Assembly: GCF_001279005.1 (NCBI RefSeq)
Contig: NZ_LGCN01000228.1
Span: 176,478-240,477, forward strand
Source: Streptomyces caelestis
Lineage (GTDB): Bacteria; Actinomycetota; Actinomycetes; Streptomycetales; Streptomycetaceae
Reading direction: 5' to 3'
DNA length: 64,000 bases
Made by a program: the position numbers and the translations under genes. How positions within the stretch are numbered: the stretch's first letter is position 1; each line of letters starts with the position of its first letter. Below are positions 25,905-33,888 of this stretch, piece after piece. The notes beneath the pieces are model-generated. The model was not told the origin of the DNA. It did not search any database and saw nothing but the letters and a program-made list of their open reading frames with translations.

Positions 25905-26060
25905 ATGGACGTTCCACTCTGGCTCGCCCTGCTCGCCGTCGGCTTCCTCGGCGTCAAGCTCATCCGCCCGCCGTGGTGGCTCGTGGCCGTGCTCCTCCTG
26001 GGCGGCTATCTCCTCGCCGACAGCATCCTTGCTCCCGCCCTCGCCACCGTCGTCAAGTAA
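25905..26060 (+). CDS. Tiny SpdD-like membrane protein
   Basis: A 51-residue protein made almost wholly of two hydrophobic helices (VPLWLALLAVGFLGVKLI and WWLVAVLLLGGYLLADSIL). GGAGG lies 9 bases ahead of the ATG. Its position and character match the very short spread-type membrane proteins of pSAM2-like elements. Confidence 0.75.
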   Translation: MDVPLWLALLAVGFLGVKLIRPPWWLVAVLLLGGYLLADSILAPALATVVK

Positions 26061-26072
26061 GGAGACCCGCTC

Positions 26073-26399
26073 ATGTTCCGACCCAAGCTCCCGTCCATGC
26101 CCCAGCCCACTGGCCGGGGCACCCCGCCCGCGGTCGTCGTCGAGCCGACCACCATCACCCCCGGCACGCCGGCCTCGTCGCCTACACCGGACGCCCCGGC
26201 TCCGGTCGCGTCCCGGCCCACGGTCCAGCTCACCCCCGGCAGCGCGCTCGCCCTCGCCGCCGGCGGTGGTGCCGTGGTCCTGGTCGTCGGCGCGGTCCTG
26301 GTCTCCATGCTCCTCGCGGTCGCCATCACCGGCGTGTCCGTCGCCCTGGTCGCCGTCGTCCTGCGCCTGCTCGTCAACGACATGCACAAGGGGCGATGA
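26073..26399 (+). CDS. SpdD/SpdB-like spread membrane protein
   Basis: A 108-residue protein with a Pro/Thr/Ala-rich N-terminal half and a C-terminal pair of hydrophobic helices (about 55-100, LALAAGGGAVVLVVGAVLV and LLAVAITGVSVALVAVVL). It belongs with the transfer and spread genes by position, spacing (13 bases after the previous stop) and composition. GGAG precedes the ATG. Confidence 0.78.
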   Translation: MFRPKLPSMPQPTGRGTPPAVVVEPTTITPGTPASSPTPDAPAPVASRPTVQLTPGSALALAAGGGAVVLVVGAVLVSMLLAVAITGVSVALVAVVLRLLVNDMHKGR

Positions 26400-26402
26400 G
26401 CC

Positions 26403-26948
26403 ATGGAAACCGTGATCGCCGCCGCGTTACCGGCGCTCGGCTGGGCCGTCCACGGCGGACTGCTCCTGCGCCGCCTGGCCACCGCTCGCCGCGACCCGCT
26501 GACCGGCCTGCACACCCGCGCCGGATGGACCGCCCGCGCCGAACACCTGCTCACCCGGCACCCGGCCGCGCTGGTCGCCCTGATCGACCTGGACGACTTC
26601 AAGGCCATCAACGACACGTACGGCCATGCCGCCGGTGACGCCGTCCTCGCCACGACCGCCCGCCGACTGCGCGACTGGTGCGGACGCCACGGCGTCGCCG
26701 CCCGTCTCGGCGGAGACGAGTTCGCCGCCATCGTCACCGACCCCGCTCACACCCCCGGCGCGACCGCGCTGCAAACGGCTCTCGCCCGGCCTGTGGCCCA
26801 TGACGGGCACCTGTTGCCGGTCTCCGCCTCGGTGGGCCTCTGCCACCGCACCGACCTGCCGGTCACCGCCCTCACCGACGCACTGTCTGCAGCCGACGCC
26901 GGCATGTACGCGGCCAAGGGCCACGGAAGGCGCAACGTCCACAACTGA
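26403..26948 (+). CDS. GGDEF-domain protein, probable diguanylate cyclase
   Basis: A 181-residue protein predicted to make c-di-GMP. A short hydrophobic N-terminus (VIAAALPALGWAVHGGLLL) is followed at once by a complete GGDEF domain: DPLTGLHTRAGW (31-42), IDLDDFKAINDTYGHAAGD (61-79) with the metal Asp and substrate Asn/Asp, the intact GGDEF active site (103-107) and a SASVGL motif. The inhibitory RxxD site upstream of GGDEF is absent (GRHG), so product inhibition is not expected. It starts 3 bases after the spread gene and shares its operon, so it should be expressed with transfer functions. In Streptomyces, c-di-GMP acts through BldD and RsiG to control development. Confidence 0.92.
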   Translation: METVIAAALPALGWAVHGGLLLRRLATARRDPLTGLHTRAGWTARAEHLLTRHPAALVALIDLDDFKAINDTYGHAAGDAVLATTARRLRDWCGRHGVAARLGGDEFAAIVTDPAHTPGATALQTALARPVAHDGHLLPVSASVGLCHRTDLPVTALTDALSAADAGMYAAKGHGRRNVHN

Positions 26949-27038
26949 CCAACCCCCGGAGCGGCCTCGGTCGCCAAACTTCCGCCGCTCCGGGCGCCTG
27001 CCCCATTCCAGATCCAACGGACCCGAAAGGGAAACCTC

Positions 27039-27221
27039 ATGATGCCCCAGCACGCCCGGAACACGCGCGTCTGCCGCGACTGCGACGGCTTCGCCACCGC
27101 CGCGGTCACCACCGGCGCTCGCCACGCCGACGGCACCCGCGCCACCCTCCGCATCGCCTGCCCCACCTGCAAGGGCACTGGCCACACCATCCCCGCCGGC
27201 GTCGTCCGGGTCGGGAGGTGA
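27039..27221 (+). CDS. Small zinc-ribbon protein in the AICE
   Basis: A 60-residue protein with two Cys pairs, CRDCDGFATA and CPTCKGTGH. The second has the C-x-x-C-x-G-x-G form of DnaJ-type zinc ribbons. AAAGGG lies ahead of the ATG; a second ATG follows directly. It ends 4 bases before the Rep start, so it may assist replication, which is inferred from position. Confidence 0.72.
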   Translation: MMPQHARNTRVCRDCDGFATAAVTTGARHADGTRATLRIACPTCKGTGHTIPAGVVRVGR

Positions 27222-27225
27222 CCGC

Positions 27226-28614
27226 GTGACCGACGCCGCCACCATGGCGGGCCTGGACCCGGCCACCCTCGCCGATGTGCTGAGGCTGGCCGGGACCACC
27301 GGCTTCGACCGCGTCCAGGACCAGATCCGCCGTACCGGCGGCTGCTCCGACCCGATCCACCTGATGGGCTCGACCGTCACCCGCGACGCCGCGACCGGGC
27401 ACGTGTTGCACGCGTACTCGACCGACACCGAACCGGGCGGGCGGCTTCGCGTCGCCTGCGGTAACCGCCGTGCCTCGCGCTGCCCGGCCTGCGCCTGGAC
27501 GTACGCGGGCGACACCTACCACCTGATCCGCGCGGGCCTCGTCGGCGACCCAGCCAAGGGCACCCCCGAGACCATCCGCGACCACCCGCGGGTGTTCGCC
27601 ACTCTCACCGCGCCCTCGTTCGGCCCGGTCCACAACCGGCCCGGTGACCGGCCCTGCCGCTGCGGCGTCCGCCACGGCGAGGACGCTCCCGAGCTGGGCA
27701 CCCCGCTCGATCCAGAGTCGTACGACTACGCGGGCGCCGTGTTGTGGAACAACCACGCCTGCGAGCTGTGGCGCTACTTCACGATCTACCTGCGCCGGGA
27801 GATCGCCAAGCGGGCCGGGCTCACACAGAAGGACGCCCGCGAAGCCTCGCGCGTCGCCTTCGGCAAGGTCGCCGAATATCAGAAGCGCGGGGCGGTGCAC
27901 TTCCATGCCGTGATCCGCTTCGACGGACCTGACGGGCCCGAAGATCTCCCGCCCGCGTGGGCCACCCTCGACCTGCTCACCGACGCGATCCATGCTGCCG
28001 CCGCTCGCGTGACAGTCGACGTCCCCGCCGCCGGGGACCAGCCGGCCCGCACGCTGCGGTGGGGCACCCAGCTCGACGTACGGCCCATCCGCGCCTTCGG
28101 CGACGGCGAGGAGATCAGCGAACAGGCAGTCGCCTCCTACGTCGCCAAGTACGCCACGAAAGCGGCCGAGACCACCGGCACCGTCGACCGCCGCATCGGC
28201 AACAAGGAAGCCCTCGCCCTGCTCAGCGTCCCCGACCACCCGGCCCGGCTCATCGCCGCGTGCCTCGACCTGCACGCGCTCTATCCGGACCGCAAGTTGC
28301 GCGACTGGGCTCACATGCTCGGCTTCCGCGGCCACTTCTCCACCAAGTCCCGCCGCTACTCCACCACTCTCGGTGCCCTGCGCCAGGTCCGCGCCGACTA
28401 CCGCGCCACCCAACAACGCGCCGCCCTCGGCCTGCCCGACCCCGACGACGAGGAGGCGACCACCCTGACCCTCGCCCACTGGACCTACGCCGGCCACGGC
28501 CACACCCCCGGCGAATCCTGGCTCGCCGCGAACATCCGCCGGGACCTGCAAGCAAGCCGCGAACTCGCACGCGAAGCACTCACAGACATGCGCTCGGAAG
28601 GGGAGGACTGGTGA
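27226..28614 (+). CDS. repSA: Rolling-circle replication initiator (RepSA-like, HUH)
   Basis: The 462-residue initiator nicks the double-strand origin and starts rolling-circle replication of the excised circle. A Cys-rich stretch (CGNRRASRCPACAWTY, about 78-93) resembles the zinc element of RepSA proteins. The HUH motif is HFH (225-227, in GAVHFHAVIRF). The catalytic tyrosine motif is YVAKYATK (305-312). GGGAGG stands ahead of the GTG start. The nick site (dso) in pSAM2 lies near or within repSA; I could not locate it by eye. Confidence 0.92.
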   Translation: MTDAATMAGLDPATLADVLRLAGTTGFDRVQDQIRRTGGCSDPIHLMGSTVTRDAATGHVLHAYSTDTEPGGRLRVACGNRRASRCPACAWTYAGDTYHLIRAGLVGDPAKGTPETIRDHPRVFATLTAPSFGPVHNRPGDRPCRCGVRHGEDAPELGTPLDPESYDYAGAVLWNNHACELWRYFTIYLRREIAKRAGLTQKDAREASRVAFGKVAEYQKRGAVHFHAVIRFDGPDGPEDLPPAWATLDLLTDAIHAAAARVTVDVPAAGDQPARTLRWGTQLDVRPIRAFGDGEEISEQAVASYVAKYATKAAETTGTVDRRIGNKEALALLSVPDHPARLIAACLDLHALYPDRKLRDWAHMLGFRGHFSTKSRRYSTTLGALRQVRADYRATQQRAALGLPDPDDEEATTLTLAHWTYAGHGHTPGESWLAANIRRDLQASRELAREALTDMRSEGEDW

Positions 28615-28616
28615 CC

Positions 28617-28826
28617 ATGGACCGACTGCTCACCGTGCAGGAAGTCGCCGAGCGCCTCGGTACGGGCGTGCGGTTCCCCCGGCGGCTCATCGAGGAGCGG
28701 CGGATCACCTTCGTCAAGGTCGGCCGACACGTCCGTATCCCTGAGAGTGCGGTGAACGCCTTCGTGGATGCCCACACCGTGCAGCCGGTCCCCCTGCGTC
28801 CGGTGGCTCTGCGGGGTGCTGCCTGA
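28617..28826 (+). CDS. xis: Excisionase (Xis), MerR-like helix-turn-helix
   Basis: A 69-residue DNA-binding protein with the excisionase-type winged HTH (LLTVQEVAERLGTGVRFPRRLIEERRI, FVKVGRHVRIPESAV). It bends attL and attR so that Int can excise the element. The ATG at 28617 lies 9 bases after GGGGAGGA. Its TGA overlaps the int ATG by one base (TGATG), so Xis and Int are coupled. Confidence 0.9.
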   Translation: MDRLLTVQEVAERLGTGVRFPRRLIEERRITFVKVGRHVRIPESAVNAFVDAHTVQPVPLRPVALRGAA

Positions 28827-30004
28827 TGGCGTCGAAGCGTAGATCCCGCCGACCGTTCGGCCGGGTTCGTAAGCTCCCGTCCGGTCGCTTCCAGGCTCGC
28901 TATCCGGGACCGGACGGCGTGTTGCGGCCTGCGGATCGGACGTTCGCCACGTCGACGGACGCCGACCGGTGGCTCATGCGGAAGCGCATCGAAATCGAAG
29001 AGGGCCGCTGGCTCGACCCCGCCGAGGGGCGGACGACCGTGCGGGACTGGTCCGCTCGCTGGCTGGCCGCCGTCGCTCCGCAGCTGAAGCACAAGACGCA
29101 AGCGACGTACCGGTCGTTGATCAACTCACGGATCAACCCGGCGCTCGGCGACCGGGAGTTGTCGAGCCTGCGGCCGATCACGGTCACTGAGTGGGTGGCC
29201 GCGATGCGCACCGAGGGTCTGAGTGCCTCGCGCATCCGCCAGGCGTACCGGGTGCTGTCGCAGATCATGGCGTCGGCCGTGGACAACGACCTGATTTCGC
29301 AGACTCCTTGCCGTGGCGTCCGGCTTCCACGTATGCCGCAGACCGAACCGCACATCGTCACGCCGCTGGAGGCTTCGGGCATCGTCCGCGCTGCTGAGAA
29401 ACCGCACGACCTGTTGATCGCGCTGCTCGCCTTCGCCGGTCTGCGGGTGGGGGAGGCGTTCGCGCTTCGGCGCTCGGACGTCGACGTCGCCGGCGGCTTC
29501 CTCCTGGTCGACGAGAACCTTGCCGAGGCGAACGGCACCCTCGTCTTCGACACACCGAAGTCTCATCAGAAGCGGCTCTTGCGGCTGGCTCCCTCCCTGG
29601 CGAAGCGGCTCGGGTCCTACCTCGAGGAGCTGCCCGGCGGGGAAGACGCGCTGTTGTTCACCACGCCCGCGGGCAAGCCGCTGCGCTACAACCAGTGGCG
29701 CAAGGCGTACTTCGACCCTGCCGTCTCGGCGGCCGGCCTCACCGACGTGACTCCGCACGACCTCCGGGCCTCCCACGGAACGTGGGTCGCCGACCGGTAC
29801 GGCGTCATGACCGCCGCGCATCGGCTCGGGCACTCGAACGCAAGCGTGACGACCCGGCACTACGCCCGCCCAGTTGCCGGCCGCGACGACCAGGTGGCCG
29901 AAGCCTCCGACGCGTGGTTCGGCGGGCACGACGACGCCCATGGGACACGTAGGGGGCACGATGACGACGAGGACGGCTCCGCGGACGTGCCTGCACGCCT
30001 CTGA
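28826..30004 (+). CDS. int: Tyrosine integrase of the AICE
   Basis: A 392-residue site-specific recombinase. It has an N-terminal AP2-like/SAM-like DNA-binding part (1-165) and a catalytic domain with R207 (GLRVGEAF), H311 and R314 (HDLRASHGTW), H336 (HRLGHSNAS) and the nucleophile Y346 (TTRHYAR). The gene ends 37 bases before attR, the usual arrangement for tRNA-targeting actinobacterial integrases. It recombines within the 59-bp tRNA-Ser repeat. Confidence 0.95.
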   Translation: MASKRRSRRPFGRVRKLPSGRFQARYPGPDGVLRPADRTFATSTDADRWLMRKRIEIEEGRWLDPAEGRTTVRDWSARWLAAVAPQLKHKTQATYRSLINSRINPALGDRELSSLRPITVTEWVAAMRTEGLSASRIRQAYRVLSQIMASAVDNDLISQTPCRGVRLPRMPQTEPHIVTPLEASGIVRAAEKPHDLLIALLAFAGLRVGEAFALRRSDVDVAGGFLLVDENLAEANGTLVFDTPKSHQKRLLRLAPSLAKRLGSYLEELPGGEDALLFTTPAGKPLRYNQWRKAYFDPAVSAAGLTDVTPHDLRASHGTWVADRYGVMTAAHRLGHSNASVTTRHYARPVAGRDDQVAEASDAWFGGHDDAHGTRRGHDDDEDGSADVPARL

Positions 30005-30041
30005 CCTGCGGTGCAGCGGTCAACGGCCGTGATCGCCGAAA

Positions 30042-30100
30042 GGTCTTGAAAACCGTCGTGGCAGCGATGTCACCGTGGGTTCAAATCCCACCGCCTCCGC
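30042..30100 (+). repeat. attR, right attachment repeat of the AICE
   Basis: A perfect 59-bp copy of 19413-19471, the 3' part of tRNA-Ser(UGA) from the anticodon stem. It lacks the 5' half and is not a tRNA gene. It marks the right end of the element. Confidence 0.95.
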
Positions 30101-30123
30101 GCAGGTCATAGACACGGCAGGTC

Positions 30124-30158
30124 GGAAGGGGCACCCCTCCCCGAGGGGTGCCCCTTCC
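30124..30158. terminator. Strong terminator beyond attR
   Basis: Perfect 16-bp arms GGAAGGGGCACCCCTC and GAGGGGTGCCCCTTCC flank a 3-base loop. Before the element inserted it stood about 24 bases after tRNA-Ser and was probably its terminator. It now ends int transcription and also serves the convergent gene at 30195. Confidence 0.85.
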
Positions 30159-30194
30159 GCTGCTTCCCGCGGGCGTGTCCGTTCCGTTCGTGGA

Positions 30195-31442
30195 TCAGGG
30201 GCGCTCGCGTGCGGCCGGGTTGTTCAGGCAGAGCGCGATGTTCCGGACCGCGGCGGTGAGTTCCTCGATCACCCGGGCCGCCTGTTCGGCGTTGTGGAAG
30301 GACGGGCCGCCCGCCAGCGCCAGGTCCAGTTCCTGCGCGGTCCGGAGGGCCGGCTCGAGGACCTCGGCGGAGGGGGAGGCGGGTGCGGACGCCTCGGCCG
30401 CGGCGACGGGCACGCTCGTGACGGCCGGGGGAAGGGGCCCCGGCGGCACCGGGTCCGTCACGGGCGCGCCGGTGACCGCGGGCGCCGGCTCGGGCGCGAC
30501 CGGTGGTGCCGACGGACCGGCCGGCGGCGTGCCGGCCCCCGGTTCTCCCCGGTGCCCGTCGGACGGGGCGGGGAGGACGCCGAAGTCGCCGGTCACGGAG
30601 GCGCATTCCTCCTCCCCCGGCCGCGACGGCACGGGGCGCGGGTCCGGGCAGGTGTGCCGGTCGCGCGGGGGGACGTCCGGCGCATGCCGCGTCCGGGGGA
30701 GCACGAAGTGCTCGAAACCCGGGAACGAGGGTGTGGCGGAGTGCGTGGAGGGGCGCGGGCTGTACTCGGCCTGCCACTGCATGCGGTAGCGGTCGACCTG
30801 GTCGGCGCAGGCGGTGCGGGCGTGGAAGACGGCCGTGTCCTCACCCAGGTCCGGGTACCAGAGGTTCGGGCCCGGGAAGCGCACGGTCCGCACCCGCGGC
30901 CTGATGGGCTCGGCGCACCCCATGCAGCAGCCCTCCGGCACCATGAGCGGGATGCCGCCGTCCTGCTCCGGCCAGCGGGGGCCGCCCTCCCAGCGGTACT
31001 CCCCGTGGCGGCAGGGCGGCAGCTCACCGCAGGCGCGGCAGACGGCATAGTGCTCGGGGAGGACCCGCCAGTCGTGGCTGGCGGGAGCGCACCAGTGCTT
31101 CGGCGTGGAACGGGGCAGGTTCTCGTTGCGCAGCACCAGGACCACCGGGCGCTTGTAGAACTCGGCCCGCTCGGGGGCCGGTTTGACCGCCTGGTTGTTG
31201 GCCCGCCGCAGTTCGTTGGCGTGCCACCACAGTTCCACGTGGTCGCGCCACGCCTTCTCGTAGGAGTCCGGCCACCAGTCGTTCGGGTAACCGTTGATCT
31301 CCAGGATCCGCCACCCCTGCCGGTCCAATACCACGATGGAGCCGGCCCGCAGTCGCATGTGCGTTCCGTTGTCCCCCTCGTCCGGCCAGTCGTGGCGGCC
31401 GATACGAGTGGGCTGGTCTGGGAGCCACCTGCGAACCTGCAT
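30195..31442 (-). CDS. Hypothetical protein with Cys-rich segments
   Basis: A 415-residue protein I do not recognise. The first 250 residues are Trp- and Cys-rich and look folded (DRQGWRILEINGYPNDWWPDSYEKAWRDH; CRACGELPPCRHG; GCCMGCAEPI), suggesting one or two zinc sites. Residues 255-350 are a Pro/Ala-rich linker, and the last 60 are helical (AQELDLALAGG...ARVIEELTAAVRNIALCL). The ATG at 31442 follows GAGGAG. No signal or transmembrane segment. Restricted to Streptomyces-type genomes as far as I can judge. Confidence 0.8.
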   Translation of the reverse strand: MQVRRWLPDQPTRIGRHDWPDEGDNGTHMRLRAGSIVVLDRQGWRILEINGYPNDWWPDSYEKAWRDHVELWWHANELRRANNQAVKPAPERAEFYKRPVVLVLRNENLPRSTPKHWCAPASHDWRVLPEHYAVCRACGELPPCRHGEYRWEGGPRWPEQDGGIPLMVPEGCCMGCAEPIRPRVRTVRFPGPNLWYPDLGEDTAVFHARTACADQVDRYRMQWQAEYSPRPSTHSATPSFPGFEHFVLPRTRHAPDVPPRDRHTCPDPRPVPSRPGEEECASVTGDFGVLPAPSDGHRGEPGAGTPPAGPSAPPVAPEPAPAVTGAPVTDPVPPGPLPPAVTSVPVAAAEASAPASPSAEVLEPALRTAQELDLALAGGPSFHNAEQAARVIEELTAAVRNIALCLNNPAARERP

Positions 31443-31748
31443 GTCATGCTCCTCGGCAATGAAACTTCATAGTTTCAACTGGGGCAGTGGGCAACATTCT
31501 GAACAATCAGGACGTTTGGGGCGGTGTAGACACGCGCACACCGCTGACAGCAGATGATCGAAAACGCCTTCCGCGATACCGTTTTCTTTCGCGCGGACCC
31601 CTTTCACCAGGCTTTTCCGCATCCGGGGTCATCGTCGGATCAGATCTCCGCGAGGCCCGGGACAGCGGTTCCGTACCCCGGTGACGGGGCCCGACGCTCA
31701 CCCGTACGTGTGATGACGCTCGGGCTGCGGCCCCTCCGTACGTGTGCA
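31443..31748. other. Intergenic region with a TGAAAC/GTTTCA inverted repeat
   Basis: The 306-bp gap has no convincing gene. Near its left end TGAAAC (31460-31465) and GTTTCA (31472-31477) form an inverted repeat with a 6-base spacer, 18 bases ahead of the leftward start at 31442, where a repressor or XRE-type regulator could bind. At its right end (31753-31797) a CCGCGCARCCGTCAC unit is repeated. Confidence 0.45.
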
Positions 31749-32300
31749 TCACCCCGCGCAACCGTCACCCGCGCAGCCGTCACCCCGCGCCCGGAGTGAT
31801 CCGGACGCCGGTCCTCGGAGTTCTTCGTCCTCGGCCGGCCGTTCCCAGGACAGGTCCCGCAGCGAGGGCTCCGCGTCGCAGCCGGACGGTACGCGCGGGG
31901 AGGGCTGGAACCGGACGACGGTGAGGCGGGAGCGGTACAGGGAACGGTCGCGGGCCGGGTCGAGCGCCTCGGACCGGAAGCCGCCGACGCACGTCACGGC
32001 GGGCAGCGCCTCCACGGGGACGAAGGCGCCCGCGTACTGGTCGGGGTACTCGCGCGGAGGCGGGACCGGGTGGACCGGAGCGCCGGGGAAGGCGTGCTCG
32101 GCGGACCGGAGCAGCCGCTCGATCCTCCGGTCGTCCAGGGGCTTGCACGGGTAGCCCTCGGGCGGCCCGCCGTACGTCGACGACATCCGCAGCTCGGAGA
32201 GGTCGACCGGGCGGCCGGAGTCGAGGAGGACGCGGGCGAGACATGGTCGGTGCCGGGGAACGGTGGTGCATCGGGGTCTTTCGGCTTTCGCGGGGAGCAC
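31749..32300 (-). CDS. Hypothetical protein downstream of Prim-Pol gene
   Basis: A 183-residue frame with a core (residues 20-165) that looks real: LARVLLDSGRPVDLSELRMSS, GGPPEGYPCKPLDDRRIERLL, PVEALPAVTCVGGFRSEALDP and RLTVVRFQPSPRVPSG. No known domain or membrane segment. It starts 24 bases after the Prim-Pol stop, in the same direction. The GTG at 32300 has no visible Shine-Dalgarno site and the true start may be internal. Confidence 0.65.
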   Translation of the reverse strand: MLPAKAERPRCTTVPRHRPCLARVLLDSGRPVDLSELRMSSTYGGPPEGYPCKPLDDRRIERLLRSAEHAFPGAPVHPVPPPREYPDQYAGAFVPVEALPAVTCVGGFRSEALDPARDRSLYRSRLTVVRFQPSPRVPSGCDAEPSLRDLSWERPAEDEELRGPASGSLRARGDGCAGDGCAG

Positions 32301-32324
32301 GGGCGGCGGGTGGGAGGGAGGGGG

Positions 32325-33197
32325 TCAGGGGTGGTGCCCCGTCATCCGCGCCGCCGACGCGATCGTCGCGCGGGCTTCGTGTTCGGACAGGCCGGTGCTG
32401 AGGGCCGCGCCGACCAGGGGGTCCACCAGGGCCGGACCGATCCCCTCCTCGTAGGCACGGCAGGCCGCCCAGAACAGACGGGTGTTGCGCTGGCCCTCGT
32501 GCGCCGCGAGCACGAACTGGACGAGTCCCCGGCCATGCCCGCCGGTCGACGGGGGCGTCGGGTGGTGCGCGCGGGGCGGCGGGAGGAGCAGGCGCAGGAG
32601 GGCGGGCGGGCAGGGCGCCGGGGCCAGGCGCGCGGTGCCCGGAGCGGTGGTGTACGGGCCGCGGTCGGTGCGGGAACCGGGGCCGACGAGGTAGCCGCCG
32701 GCGCCCCGGATGTCGATGCCGGGGGCCAGGCGGCCCGCGGAGTTGGGGACGACGACGTCCGGCGGGCCGCTCAGCCACAGGTGGCGGCCGCCGCTCGGGG
32801 TCAGGACGATCACCGTGGCGGGGATCGTGAACAGGTGGCGCCGGGCCAGTTCGCGCAGGGCGGTGAACGGGTCCGTACCGGTCTTGATGTCCAGGTCGAC
32901 GCCGATGAGGTGGTGCGGGGGCAGTCCGCAGGCGATGCCGTAACCGGTGGCGCGGGGTGCGGCGGCGAACAGTTCGCGGATGCGGGCGGGGTCGCTGGAG
33001 GCGTCGTGGACGCCGTGGCCGAAGCGGCCGCACTCGCCGTGACAGGGCGGACCCGCCGGCTCCGGGGTGTCGCGGTGCGGTGAGCGCAGGGCCGGGAGCT
33101 TCGTCCGGGACAGGGGGATGACGGCCAGACCGCGCGCGGCGGCTGACAGGGCGTGCGCGAGGGCCGGCGTCGTGGCCTGCCGGTCGGTGGTGGCCAT
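32325..33197 (-). CDS. Stand-alone bifunctional DNA primase/polymerase (Prim-Pol)
   Basis: A 290-residue archaeo-eukaryotic primase-type protein with intact catalytic motifs: the DxD metal site in LIGVDLDIKTG, the SGGRHLW motif, and GIDIRGAGGYLVGPGS with Asp and Arg. A Cys/His segment (CHGECGRFGHGVHDAS) resembles the zinc part of the family. The C-terminus is a small helical domain (RNTRLFWAACRAYEEGI). There is no helicase domain. GGAGG overlaps the ATG closely, so the start is not fully certain. Such proteins often come from mobile elements. Confidence 0.87.
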   Translation of the reverse strand: MATTDRQATTPALAHALSAAARGLAVIPLSRTKLPALRSPHRDTPEPAGPPCHGECGRFGHGVHDASSDPARIRELFAAAPRATGYGIACGLPPHHLIGVDLDIKTGTDPFTALRELARRHLFTIPATVIVLTPSGGRHLWLSGPPDVVVPNSAGRLAPGIDIRGAGGYLVGPGSRTDRGPYTTAPGTARLAPAPCPPALLRLLLPPPRAHHPTPPSTGGHGRGLVQFVLAAHEGQRNTRLFWAACRAYEEGIGPALVDPLVGAALSTGLSEHEARATIASAARMTGHHP

Positions 33198-33564
33198 GCC
33201 TCCATGTTCGTACGCACGTTCGAAGAAGGGAAGGGGGCGGGCTGCGACGGGCCGGGGCGGGGGCGTCGGCGGGAGAAGTGCGGAAGAAGTGGCGGAACGC
33301 TTCCCCTCTTGCGGGGAGCGGGGCGAGGGCTTCCCCCTCGAAGGGGAGGGGAGGCCAGGGGGCGTGCGGAGGTTTATCGCCTTGTCGTCACGCTTGCGTG
33401 CGAATGACGGCGTCCGGGGTGGTCCGCCGGGGATCCCCTGGGCAACCCTGATCTCGCGACGTCGTGCACAGCACCGGGGCGGGGGACGACTTCCCCGGTG
33501 ACAGCCGTAGTTCACGCGCACACGGCCATGAGCCGGTGCGTCCTTGTTCTGGAGGGAACACACC
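33198..33564. other. Intergenic region, no gene seen
   Basis: A 367-bp divergent gap between the Prim-Pol gene and the small secreted protein gene. It is purine-rich on the plus strand around 33220-33360. I see no credible small ORF, terminator or promoter hexamers. Confidence 0.4.
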
Positions 33565-33888
33565 ATGGCAAGCATCCGTACCGCCCGCCTCGTCGCCGCT
33601 GTCTCCGCCCTTCCGCTCGCGGCCGCCCTCTTCACCGGCGTCGCGGCGGCGGACAGCGGCGCCCTGGCGGACGACGGAGCGAACGCGACGGCCACCAGCG
33701 CCGAGGTCGACGCCCTCGGCACCGGCGTCGGCGGTGACAACTTCGGCAACTCGGCCACCTCGCAGCAGCAGGCCACCGGACCCGGTGCCACGAACCAGAA
33801 CAACACCGCCCAGGTCAACGGCTCCGCCTTCACGGCCGTCAACCAGGGCAACGACAACGTGGCGATCAGCTTCAGCCCGCTGTGGTGA
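33565..33888 (+). CDS. Small secreted Asn/Gln-rich protein
   Basis: A 107-residue protein with a signal peptide (residues 1-30, cleaved near VAAADS). The mature 77 residues are rich in Asn, Gln, Gly, Thr and Ser (GGDNFGNSATSQQQATGPG, NQNNTAQVNGSAF, NQGNDNVAISF) and have no cysteine. The composition recalls amyloid-forming coat proteins but it is neither a chaplin nor a rodlin by motif. GGAGG stands 9 bases ahead of the ATG. Function unknown. Confidence 0.82.
   Translation: MASIRTARLVAAVSALPLAAALFTGVAAADSGALADDGANATATSAEVDALGTGVGGDNFGNSATSQQQATGPGATNQNNTAQVNGSAFTAVNQGNDNVAISFSPLW

Larger units (their letters stand above)
19413..30100. mobile_element. pSAM2-type integrative and conjugative element (AICE) in tRNA-Ser
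   Basis: An element of about 10.6 kb lies between perfect 59-bp att repeats. Reading rightward it has lower-GC cargo ORFs, a large dyad, a DUF218 gene and a GntR repressor (both leftward), a divergent promoter, and a rightward run of transfer and spread genes. A GGDEF gene, a HUH replication initiator, xis and int end at attR. Every core function known for pSAM2-like elements (KorSA-, TraSA-, Spd-, RepSA-, Xis- and Int-like) is present and open, so it is probably functional. Transfer would be as double-stranded DNA by the FtsK-like translocase. Confidence 0.95.

Noticed and set aside
23417..28614. clt-type 8-bp repeat array for TraB recognition
   Set aside because: I looked for short tandem repeats such as GACCCGGA in the transfer region and found no clear array by eye; a computed repeat search would be decisive.
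30042..30100. A second tRNA-Ser gene at the right end of the AICE
   Set aside because: Only the 3' 59 bases are present; the acceptor 5' strand and D-arm are missing, so it is attR.
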